Assembly: GCA_037974965.1 (NCBI GenBank)
Contig: JBBPFI010000011.1
Span: 558,001 to 622,000, forward strand
Length of the DNA: 64,000 bases
Direction: 5' to 3'
Origin: Dacryopinax spathularia
Lineage: Eukaryota; Basidiomycota; Dacrymycetes; Dacrymycetales; Dacrymycetaceae
Part shown: positions 31,901 through 40,972 of the stretch, in pieces
Numbering within the stretch: the stretch's first letter is position 1
Layout: each line of letters begins with the position of its first letter
Translations under genes and position numbers: made by a program
Notes under the pieces: generated by a model
What the model saw: only the letters and a program-made list of their open reading frames with translations
The model's database searches: none
Told to the model about the DNA's origin: nothing

Positions 31901-32331
31901 GTTGGCGCCCCATGAATTTGTGAATCAGTTTGCTTCATTAATGCATGTACCAGATATTGAGCTGTCTGTGCAATAGATCCTTGGTGTATCGAATGGTGTA
32001 TGACAACCGGCCGGGAGACGGGCAAACGAATCTTTGAGTGCCTGGCAAGGAACTACCAGCGCCGTCTTTGCAACAGCTCCTTCATGGCAGTCTCTATTTT
32101 CCAACAACCATCTGTGCGACTTTCTCATACCGGTTATGGCATCTCGGTACGGGGCGGTTCGGTATATCGCACTTGCTTCTGTGAATGTCTCAGATGAAAC
32201 CGAGGGCAACCGGAAGCATTAGGACCGGCTAATGAGACCTCACATACTGCGAACGTCAACCGCAGCAACCTCTCTCGACTCCCGCACCTCGAACATACCT
32301 TGCCAGATACGCCCGATTTCGCACGCCACAG

Positions 32332-32623
32332 ATGGAAAACCTGGACGTTGATTGGTACGAAGAAATTAGGTTCGCTGCGCAGCTCATTTTGTTGGGACAA
32401 CCGGAACGAATTGCATCCGACCTCAAACTCTCATTTCCACGATCACGAATGACCACTTCCCGATTGCGCAGCTGCAAGCCTTCGCGACCGCCTCAAATGG
32501 CGTCCTGGACCAGCTCCAGCTGAGGCGTCTTACTGGAAGGCTGCTTGACTTGCTGTGTGCTCTCCCGGATTGCTGCGCGGGCAGCCTGACTGGTCGCATT
32601 TATCGGAAAGCTATCGGTTGCTA
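32332..32623 (+). pseudogene. Possible broken or mis-framed small gene
   Basis: From the ATG at 32332 the first frame reads MENLDVDWYEEIRFAAQLIL, then LGQPERIASDL. The neighbouring frame then takes over with QTLISTITNDHFPIAQLQAF and TASNGVLDQLQLRRLTGRLL up to the stop at 32621-32623. Both pieces have protein-like composition and together would make about 95-100 residues. No plausible intron joins them (the only GT..AG pair is 28 nt). It could be a young pseudogene, a sequencing error or chance. I do not recognise the family. The lead-in from 32240 is CA-rich like a fungal 5' leader. Confidence 0.3.
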
Positions 32624-32731
32624 ATTGCAAGGCTACTTCAGGTGCGAATCACGCGAAACGCCGGTGCTGCGGGTGGCGTACTGGGTTTGCAGATGTTCTC
32701 CGAGAGCTCCGTGAAATCGCCACAAACGACA

Positions 32732-32738
32732 TATATAG
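32732..32738 (+). promoter_or_regulatory. TATA box of the dioxygenase gene
   Basis: TATATAG lies 88 bp before the ATG at 32820. Confidence 0.6.
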
Positions 32739-32819
32739 GCGGTGATGCGGAAACCTATGGGAGTGCATACTCGTTCTGTAACACTCACTCCCGTCACCTT
32801 CAACATCTCAGCAACCACA

Positions 32820-34239
32820 ATGCGCACAACCCAAATCGTGACTGTCGTGGTATCTTTGCTCACCTTCGCCTACGGCCATGGTGACCTGCACGGTCGAGAG
32901 CTGGAAGCTCACTACAAACGTCAAGCCGCAGCCGGCCAATGCAGCTCTGCTTTGCAAGCCCGCCATGTGCCTCGCATGCAACGTGTTCATGCTCGTCGTT
33001 CTGCTATACTCGGGTCTGGAGCGCAGAAACGATGCGACTCGCCAACCACCACATCTGCAGTCGCAAGCGTCCCTACCGGCGCTGGACTCGACTCCATGTC
33101 GGGCTCTGGCAATCCCGGAGGTTCCGGAGCGCCTGGTGGTTCTGGGGCGCCTGGCGGGGTGGGAAATATGACCATGGGCGGAGCCGAAGGAATGGGCGGA
33201 GGCGCCGAGACAACGTACTCGCCTACCGGGACAGTGTACAGCACATTCAACTCCACGCTCGCCGTGCCTATTGCATCGGCAACGGCTACCGCTGCTCCAG
33301 CCTCCGCTACCACCCAAGCCTCTGATGGCGCATGCGCCCTAAGCCCTTCTCAGGAAGAAGGTCCTTACTACATTCCTGGAGAGCTGGTTCGCAGCGATGT
33401 GGTGGAGAACCAAACTGGCGTGCCGTTTTATATCGAGTTCTCGGTCATTGATATCAACACATGCGAGCCTCTTGTCGGCGCTGCGGTTGACATTTGGAGC
33501 TGCAATGCCACTGGTACGCTTCTCATTACTGTACGGTCGCTAGCTCTGAGGACGCGTTAGGTGATTATTCTGGCTTCTCCGAAGGGACCGCGACGTCCAC
33601 AGGACTTCAAGGAGGCAATTCATCCTCCACCTCTACTTCCGACGAGCCCTTCAGCGGCGAGCTGCTGCATGTCGGTGATCAAAACGATGGGGGATCTACG
33701 ATCCTCGACTCGGAGACTTTCCTCCGTGGTATGCAAATCACCGACGACGACGGCAACGCGTACTTCACAACCATTGTTCCCGGTTGGTACTCCGGTCGTG
33801 CACCCCATATCCACATGAGAGTGCATGTTGGCGGCACGCTGACCTCAAACGGCACATACGCTGGCGGGAATTTGACACATACCGGTAGGTGGTCCGCGCA
33901 AAGGGAGCTATGCGCGACTTTCTGATCCATGATCGCAGGTCAAACCTTCTTTGGAGAAGACCTGTACCAGCAAATTCAGAACCTCTACCCGTACACGGAC
34001 GATCACGTCGTTCGTACCACCAATGATGAAGACCGTCCCTGGAGCCAGCAAAATGGTACATATGGAGCCTGGAACCTCTTCTATGTGGTGGAAGGCGACA
34101 TCAAATCCGGTCTTATCGGAGTGTTGAATCTTGCGGTCGATTCGACCGCCACTGAGCAGACGGGTGCGTATGACCATTCGGACTAGCTGCAGCCCGCTAA
34201 CCACGTTCAGGTGTCGACGTGGGCAACGGAAACATGTGA
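32820..34239 (+). CDS. Secreted intradiol ring-cleavage dioxygenase-like protein
   Basis: Four exons: 32820-33513, 33561-33884, 33939-34163, 34211-34239; 423 residues. Signal peptide MRTTQIVTVVVSLLTFAYG, then a short pro-region to HYKRQ (a Kex2-like KR). A Gly/Ala/Met-rich linker (GNPGGSGAPGGSGAPGGVGN) leads to the catalytic domain: SQEEGPYYIPGELVRSDV, VDIWSCNATGDYSGFSEG and PGWYSGRAPHIHMRVHVGG. These carry the family's non-haem Fe(III) ligands (two Tyr, two His); the ends of the protein match fungal extracellular members. Family members open catechol-type rings; the extracellular fungal ones may act on lignin- or polyphenol-derived catechols, which is inference here. The last exon encodes only nine residues. 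Several NxT/S sites (for example NFTS-like and NGT) suggest glycosylation. Confidence 0.92.
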
Positions 34240-34492
34240 TTGTCGAAAGCATAGTCTCAGAGGTGGTTACTGCTACTCTGGAAGCACTCGGTTGAACGGA
34301 CTTGTTACAGGACTCTGGACTTCTGTTAGGCCGCGAGGCTCTGAAGTTTCATGTACGCAAACATGCAGTAGCGTGTCTGTCGGATATTTCCCATCATCGC
34401 TGCCTCGTTACAGGCACAGGCCGTACAATGTGCCAGCCACTCTGCGCAGCACGATTGTGAGAAGAGACTATGCTACTGTACTGATCCGACTC
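34240..34492. other. Convergent 3' region, dioxygenase / DUF6593 gene
   Basis: Nothing recognised. Confidence 0.55.
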
Positions 34493-35145
34493 CTAAGGCG
34501 GTAGGGTCCGTGACAGCAATACGGATAAACGCCCTCGTCTGGTCTTGTTCATCAGCATGATCGATAAAACCATCACGCCAATGTTGTCGCCCGAAACTCC
34601 AAAAATCCTCAGCTCAGGACCCAACTCGGGAGTAGCCCAGCGATATTCGGCTGCCTTTACTCGTTCGGGTGCATCCGTAAGCTGGGACGAAAAGTGAGAA
34701 GACGTGCCCCATACTCGACGGGGGGGGGGGGGGGGGGGGTACCTACCATGGACTTGCCGCGGCGTTGCAGTTCGTACCATCTCCAAAGATCTTCCTCCAA
34801 CTTGAATGTCACGCAGCTAAACCAACTGGGTAAGCTATGAGAATGCGTATTCATCCCTAAGTTTGAGCCTTACTGTAGCGAAAATGTTCGCTCCCACTCG
34901 AACATGGATATCTCCTCACCCATGACGAGAACCATGTCCTGCTCGCCGTCATCATCCCAATGGATGGATGCAAACACACCCCAGTTTCCATCCAGTACAT
35001 CGTACACTTCGAACAAGCCGAAGCGTTCGTTCATGAAAGAGGTCATGGTGCTTCGCATGCGATAGCGTGGTATGCCGTTCTCGGTGATGCTGGCATTGTA
35101 GGGATCTTCGGAAGAAAAGAGGAGGACATTCGAAAACCGTGACAT
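34493..35145 (-). CDS. DUF6593-type protein
   Basis: Three exons: 35145-34874, 34816-34747, 34681-34493; 176 residues. It starts MSRFSNVLLFSSEDPYNASI, followed by TENGIPRYRMRST, FEVYDVLDGNWGVFASIHWD, MFEWERTFSLH, then LEEDLWRWYEL and a hydrophobic-basic end IGVMVLSIMLMNKTRRGR. The order (short beta strands, an IHWD block, a middle K-W/Y block and a C-terminal hydrophobic stretch ahead of basic residues) resembles the mushroom-rich DUF6593 family, whose function is unknown; I am fairly but not fully sure of the family. The second intron contains a run of 20 C (minus strand) directly after the donor GTAGGTA. Confidence 0.7.
34720..34739. repeat. Homopolymer: 20 consecutive G (+ strand)
   Basis: Twenty uninterrupted G on +, inside intron 2 (34682-34746) of the DUF6593 gene. 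It makes up almost a third of the 65-bp intron. Likely to vary in length between isolates and between assemblies. Confidence 0.95.
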
Positions 35146-36459
35146 GGACGGTATTTCGACATGGGTTGTAACCCAGTCGGGCTGGCATCTCATCGATCTA
35201 ATGCATTTTATTGTTGGGCGAGGGCGGGCCACGCTATTAGCAGACGTTGCGTAACCGTGAGCCTCGCTTGTGCCGCGCGCCGGCCACGTGGCGTTAAAGA
35301 AGCGACTGAAAGGATTGCGGCGACCTTGTCAGCAACATGGACTGCAGCATCGGGATCACAGAAAACCTTCCAGGACTTAGACACTTTGGAAAGATCCGCC
35401 TTGTTAAGTTGCTGAACAGATATGGCAATCCACCCGGGGACGCGCCCGCTCCGTCGGACTGGGCGCGTTCTTTGCTTCTGAACAGGGAACTGCAAAACGG
35501 ATCGCGGATATGTTGCATCTCCTAGCGCTCAACTTTGTCCGATGTCGCTGGACAGTCCCGAGAGCTGCGCGGCGCGGAAAAACGCTTCGACGTAGTACGC
35601 AGCTGACTGTCGCGTGTTCTCGCATGTTCCCGGAGCAGGCACGACATTCCGGAGCATGCTTCGAAGAGATAGACGTGTTTCGTTGAGGCCGATGCCGTGG
35701 TGAGGCCGAACGGGCTTTTGGCCCCCCTCCCGTCAGGTGACTGAGTCTGCTCGAGTCACATCGAAGCTCGTTCGTGGGTAATGGCTGTGGACGATCAGAA
35801 GCGGTGCAGATCATGGGCAAAATCACGTGACATACTTCCGCCAACCCAGAAAGGACTCATCGTCGTCAACAGGAGTCACAACCCGGAGCGCCCGTGCCAA
35901 CAACGGCCGAACTTGAACTTCCAAGAGACATCGCCATAATCCGGAAGGTGAGTCATGCTTCTTCAGCGGAAATCACCTTTCAACATGAGAGATCTTCGTA
36001 GGGAGATCTCCCGGCCTTCTCCGGTCCGAGTCAACGAAGTTGTTGTCGAGACCAATGGACGGAGCTTGGAGCCAAGATCATCAACCACACTTCGGCAAGA
36101 GTTATTCGTGTCGGAGTGAGCAACAGAGTGACAAGTTCCGGGAGCAGTGCGCAGTCGAATTGTGTTGTTGGTGCGGTTTTCGTCGTTGCCACCTATTAAT
36201 CCGAACGGGATATCATGATAATCCCAAGATACAGTCACCCCAACTCAGCTCAAGGATGAACACAAGTACCTTGGTCCGGCTCCCGGAGTGGTGCTGCGTA
36301 TCCGCTGTAGGCGTATAAGAAGGTTGTTCAACCACGCAAATATTCTTCACTCACCTCTACACCGCAACAACAAATCTGTTTCACAAAACGAAAATCTTCA
36401 ACCAAATCTACAAGCCAAATCCAGTGCATAACATATATCTCACCGACAGTTCAACAACA
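35146..36459. other. Divergent intergenic region, DUF6593 / Cys-box gene
   Basis: 1.3 kb with no convincing gene; the open frames at 35208-35844 look like chance. The right end holds the TATA box and CA-rich leader of the Cys-box gene. Confidence 0.5.
36314..36319 (+). promoter_or_regulatory. TATA box of the Cys-box gene
   Basis: TATAAG lies 146 bp before the ATG at 36460, with a long CA/TC-rich leader between (36330-36459) typical of a well-expressed fungal gene. Confidence 0.6.
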
Positions 36460-36912
36460 ATGTCGACAATGTTGACACCCATATCGTTCTTGCTCAGAGC
36501 AAACATGAAGATTGCTCCTGAACGCATTCGCAGCCGAGCCGGGCGGCGACGAACTACGGCCAACTTGCGCACATTCCTGACTTTCTTCGTCATACTCGCG
36601 CTGGCCATTCCGCGTAACACCACCAGCTGCATCGGGGCGTATTGCGATGATATGGCCACCAGACAGATATCGCCTGAGCCTGACACGCAGTGTGAAGGTG
36701 CCTATTGCAATCGATCGTTTGAAAGCGCAGCCACCGAATCGCGAACAAACCGAGCTATAGCATGCGAGGGAGATGACTGCCCAAACCCAGCCGCGGCCAC
36801 CGATGTTGAGCCACGGGAGGCCACACAGTGCGAAGGAGCATATTGCGGCCGTGCAGGTGCAAGGAACGCCCAGGACACGTGCGAAGGGGCTTACTGCGAC
36901 AGGCGAAAGTGA
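36460..36912 (+). CDS. Membrane-anchored or secreted protein with five C-x-G-x-x-C boxes
   Basis: A single exon of 150 residues from 36460 (context CAACAATG); upstream ATG 36424 and downstream ATG 36505 are alternatives. A basic N-terminus (about 21-37) precedes one hydrophobic helix, LRTFLTFFVILALAIP (36-51), which is a signal anchor or signal peptide. The rest carries ten cysteines, all in five boxes: CIGAYC (57-62), CEGAYC (78-83), CEGDDC (102-107), CEGAYC (124-129), CEGAYC (141-146). Spacers of 11-18 residues are Thr/Ala/Glu/Arg-rich and unlike each other, so the boxes, not the spacers, are under selection. There is one NTT glycosylation site before box 1, and the protein ends CDRRK. I do not recognise the family. 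Disulphide loops of C-x4-C or metal binding are both possible. Confidence 0.7.
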   Translation: MSTMLTPISFLLRANMKIAPERIRSRAGRRRTTANLRTFLTFFVILALAIPRNTTSCIGAYCDDMATRQISPEPDTQCEGAYCNRSFESAATESRTNRAIACEGDDCPNPAAATDVEPREATQCEGAYCGRAGARNAQDTCEGAYCDRRK

Positions 36913-37624
36913 GCAGGACTATGCAGGCACAGGATCCAAGGGGAGATTTGAGGAATAAGGATGCAAGGATGGGTCACGGGGTGGTATATTTTCTGCCCTT
37001 CTAAGGCTTTAACCAAGGACTGTCACATAGGATAGAGATACTCACATTAATACCCTGCATGTACCGTCGCATATTGTCGCATAGTATAACTCCCGGCGTA
37101 GTATAGCTCCCGCTCCTGTAGCAAGTTTTTGTCCATGTAGCAGCGTTTGCACTTTCCCTGCTTATAGCCAGGTTCCCTGAGTGAAGCTAGTGCCTCGAGT
37201 TCTCTCGTCCTTAGGAGAGGCTTCGCTCATGCTTCGCGTCCGCGGTCCGATCGGTCAGAAACCACACAGCCCGACTCATCGTTTGTCGGTGGTCAATGCA
37301 TAGTAGCCATGAGTCACGTTGAAGGTAGACCATCGGACTGTGAGAACTGCAGATAGATTCGGTGAAGCGCCGTTGGAAGGCGAGACGTTGACCGCGGCAC
37401 AGTTCGAGGCGTGTTAGAAAAGCTGAAATTACTAGCGCCCATCCAGCACAGGGAAAAAGGAAGCGCCCGGAACCAAATAGTGACACGGCCCTGCGTCGAC
37501 GCTTTCCAGCCTCAATCCACTGACTGTCGGCCATCTGTACCTGCTCAAATCGAAGCATTTAGTTCCAACTATTCTCATCGGCAGCACAAGTGTCTTCAGC
37601 TTTCAACGAACACAATAATTCAAG
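36913..37624. other. Intergenic, Cys-box gene to coiled-coil gene
   Basis: No gene seen. A short imperfect tandem repeat (GTCGCATA and AGTATA-CTCCCG, each twice) lies at about 37066-37115. Confidence 0.5.
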
Positions 37625-38966
37625 ATGGGTGCACTAGACAGCTGGCAAGGCCAGCCTCGCACCGCTCTCCTGCTACGGACACTCGAGCTCACCTCAGTAT
37701 GCGCGACATTCTCGTTGACCTTTCCGGCTCCTGCTCCATCTGATGTGCCGCCACCGAAGTCGAGTATGTCGCAAACGCTCACAAACGGACTGGCAATATC
37801 CTTGAATGGGGTACCCTGGCAGAAAGTGCTGGTCCACATCGATGAAGAGACTGACGATGAGGCAATCGTGGTCTTGTATGGTCTCTTCCCTGGGAAGCGG
37901 TACGACGTAGAGGTGGGGATCGTTCGCGGTCCAAGGGATGGTGGAGCTATAGAGAGGGTGGGGAGAGCTACAGAGGAGACTCCACTCGATACTTGTCCGT
38001 ATGTCTGCAACTACCCTGCGACTGATGCTGATCCATTATGCAGATGACTCAGACACGGATACTGCTGTGGAGGATACCCCTATCACTGCGCCTCGTATAC
38101 GGCATCGCAGTGGCTCTTCCCTGCAAGCTACCTATCGCTCTCCCGGATCTCCTGCTCTTGGTGGTCCAGCCACACCGCCTCGACCAGGTCATGGTTCCGC
38201 AGACCCTCCACCTTTACCCACCCTTGCCGATCGGCTTCACAGTCTACAGCAAACCCTAACTGCACTGCAGTCTCAGCATGCACAACTTACCGCTTTGCTC
38301 AAGACTACCCGTAAGGATAGCCAGCGAAGTCTCGCCATGCTTCGCAGCGAGTTGGACGGGATGCGCAGGGCCAGCGAGAAGTCACAAGGAGGTGATATGC
38401 GTGCCCGACAGAAAGTGCTCGCTTTGCAAGAGGCAGTTAGGCGTGCAGAGCGTGGCGCGCGAGAATGTGAGGATGAGGCAATCAGCACAGAGGGAGAGTG
38501 GGTGGAACTAGAGGGCGAATGCGCCACTCTTGAGTCTGTGGTTCGCGATGCACGGTCGAAGGAAGTCGTCGCCCGCAAGGAGCTGGAAACAGTCCAGGCG
38601 AAGTGGTCGACGCTCGACGCTGAGCGGGAGGCGGAGCTCGGGGCCGTAAGACGGAATTGGGAGAAGTGGGCCTCCCGACGTGAGCGGCTCCAGGAAGATG
38701 TCCAAGCGCTGGAGAAGCGGCTGGAAGAGGTGCTTATGGAATGTGAAAGCATCGAGGCAAGATGGGAGAACTCAGCCGCGGATGAAGGCTCTCTGGAGAG
38801 GACCACATCCTCGGACAGTCAACCGAAGCTTGCAGTGAAGGCCGATGGTCCACCAGAACCCGCTGCGTCACCTTCCGACGTTCCGGTTGACGATGCAGAC
38901 GACGGTGGGAAGAGAGAAAGCGTGTGGGGTGGTCTAAGCCGAAGGTTCTCGTCCTCGCGAAGTTAG
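37625..38966 (+). CDS. Coiled-coil protein with N-terminal beta domain
   Basis: Two exons, 37625-37994 and 38044-38966, give 430 residues. The intron uses a GTCCGT donor; only this choice keeps the frame (L-D-T-Y-D-S-D-T). N-terminal 110 residues: a beta-rich domain with ISLNGVPWQKVLVHIDE and VVLYGLFPGKRYDVEVGIV, which resembles one fibronectin-III-like sandwich. A Ser/Pro linker follows. Residues about 190-370 are one long coiled coil (LADRLHSLQQTLTALQSQH; LEEVLMECESIEARWEN). The end is acidic, then Ser-rich (GGLSRRFSSSRS). Similar FN3-plus-coiled-coil proteins occur in other fungi, but I know no function. It is convergent with the F-box gene, whose stop lies 67 bp away. Confidence 0.75.
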
Positions 38967-39033
38967 TGTCATGATGTAGCGATAGTCTGTACTAGTTGTA
39001 TCCGTATAATCACTATGTGCATTCTAGAGGTTA

Positions 39034-40549
39034 TCAAGGAAGCCTTTCTGGAAGACGAAGAGGAATGTTGTACGTCTCGTCAGGCCCGCGGAAGTTGAAC
39101 TCATCATATGCCTTCCACTCCCCGGCAGCAACCTTCAGCAAAGACAATCTCCCCAACCAGACTTCTTCCAGGGTTGGGTTGCGCTTTTCCCATTCCAGTA
39201 CAGTCTGTTCCGCCCATTTCTGCCCTGCAGCATCTGGAAGGTACAGCAAGTTGAGGAAATGGGACCCTCCACTACGACAGCGGAATCGAATGCGCTTGCA
39301 AGCTCTCATTCTTCCGACATACTTCGGCATGACATTGCGTATAAATCCCTACGGCAAGCCAGGTTAGCGGCGCGTGTTCGAAAACAATCGAGCGGCGAAC
39401 CTTTGAGATGTAAGTGGTGGCTTGCACTCGAAACTCTTCCAGCTGGGGGAACAAAATCGGGATCTCGTCCATCCACTCTTCATCGAAGGGCATCTCTTCG
39501 AGCTCAAGATACCGTACATGCCTGGAAGATCCGGAAATCGCTTTGAATGTAGCTTGCATGTCGCATATCTTGTCCGGGTACTTGGTTGAGGTGGTAATGG
39601 TGGCACGGGTGACAGGTCTCCCGGGAACGAGGCGCTCAGCCATCGTAGTCGACCCCTCAAACTGTTCGAGGAGGGGCAGAGCAGACTGGGGAAGAACAGT
39701 GAAGTGGACTTTTGGATGCAGACAGAGCGTTCGCAGGTTTGGTTGCTGAATGATCGCGTCCCGCAATATAGCGTGGGGGTCTGGAGATCCAGATTCTCGC
39801 CGGATGCTGCCAATGCGAAGCGACGTCAACGACCCAGGAATCAGTGGTTCCAGCGTCTGCGCCAGAACCGTCCCGGTCATCGGAGCTGCACCTAGATTCA
39901 GATCTCGCAGAGTAGATAGATCCAAATGAGAGACGACGCCCGGGATGTACTGCGTCGTCCGTATCTCTTGTCCCGAAACTTCCAGATAGATGAGCGGCGC
40001 GCGGACTGGCTTTTCCGCTTGAGCTAGACGAATCGGATCCTTGGGAAAGCTCGTTGAATTCTGAATAGTGAGCCTCCGCAGCGTCGGGATCGTGATGATC
40101 GATTCGAAGAGCGGACCGGACAGGGTGGATGAGTAAACAACCATGTCCTCTACAGATATCGTGCCAAGAAGTGGGGTGAGGTCCGCAGGAGCGTTAATGG
40201 CGGATACGTGAAGTCTCAGCCGTCGGACGAATCTGCCTGAGTCGTTCCCGTTTCGCAGCATGGCAAGCAACGAAGACGCATGGTTGGGATAGTCGATTAG
40301 ATCCAAAGAGACGTGATAGAGTAAGACTGGGAGGGTCAAGCGCCTCAAATGCTTGCAGGTCTGCGAGACCTTCAGGAGGGCAGAGCAGTCGCGCCGGAGT
40401 AGCTTAATGATATCAAACCACAGCTCGTTCGGAAGAAGATCGAGATAATCAGTTGATGCCAGCTGGCTTGAAGGCGACTCCCTACGGAAAGTGAGCGAGC
40501 AGCCGACAGGACCAACGATATCTACTCACAGTTCAGGCAGGGACATCAT
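39034..40549 (-). CDS. F-box protein
   Basis: Three exons: 40549-40530, 40481-39401, 39348-39034; 471 residues. After MMSLPELESPSSQLASTDY comes the F-box, LDLLPNELWFDIIKLLRR, with VSQTCKHLRRLTLPVLLYHV: the LP-x-E-L/I and C-K-x-x-R pattern that binds Skp1 in SCF ubiquitin ligases. The rest has degenerate leucine-rich repeats (LRRLTIQNSTSFP; LRDLNLGAAPMTG; LTSLRIGSIRRESG; LRTLCLHPKVHF), the usual substrate-binding part in basidiomycete F-box families. Donor 2 is GTTCGC. Large and fast-evolving gene family; target unknown. Confidence 0.85.
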
Positions 40550-40972
40550 ACTACAAGTCAAAGTAGTGCGATCTGATCACTCCTCAAAAACAAGCCGCTC
40601 CTAATTATCCTTCGATAGAAGCTCAACTGGAGGACTGCGGGTCCTGCGGGAAGCCTTAAGAAGGCGATGCACAGCCCAGCGCTCTGCCGCAGCTTCCAAC
40701 CGGTCCAGGTGGAGAAGAAGTCACTAGTGCACTTCAGTCATTGTTGGTAGTCGAGTCGCATACAAGATAAGGTGAAGGACCGCTTCAACGCCCAGCCGGT
40801 CCGCATCGAAGAATAGCACGGTGGAGGACGACGAGCTGGCCATCAAGGGCGACGTCAACGCGCCAGAAGCCACGGAATCAAAATGTAAGGACGCGCGTTC
40901 AGCAGTCGCTTCGTCTAAGCAGGTCCCTCAGCGCGTCTCCTCCTCAGCATACATACACCTAGAAAACCCAAT
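40550..40972. other. Divergent intergenic region, F-box / RPN1
   Basis: No TATA box or gene seen. Coding-like frames near 40821-41012 have no ATG in a good context before the RPN1 start. Confidence 0.5.

Larger units (their letters stand above)
31901..32819. other. Intergenic, cyclin H to dioxygenase
   Basis: Contains the doubtful coding stretch at 32332-32623 and the dioxygenase promoter. Nothing else recognised. Confidence 0.5.

Noticed and set aside
36460-36912. Cys-box protein as a ustiloxin-like (dikaritin) peptide precursor
   Set aside because: There are no KR sites between the boxes, the spacers are not repeated, and no UstYa-type (DUF3328) gene lies nearby; kept only as a weak option.
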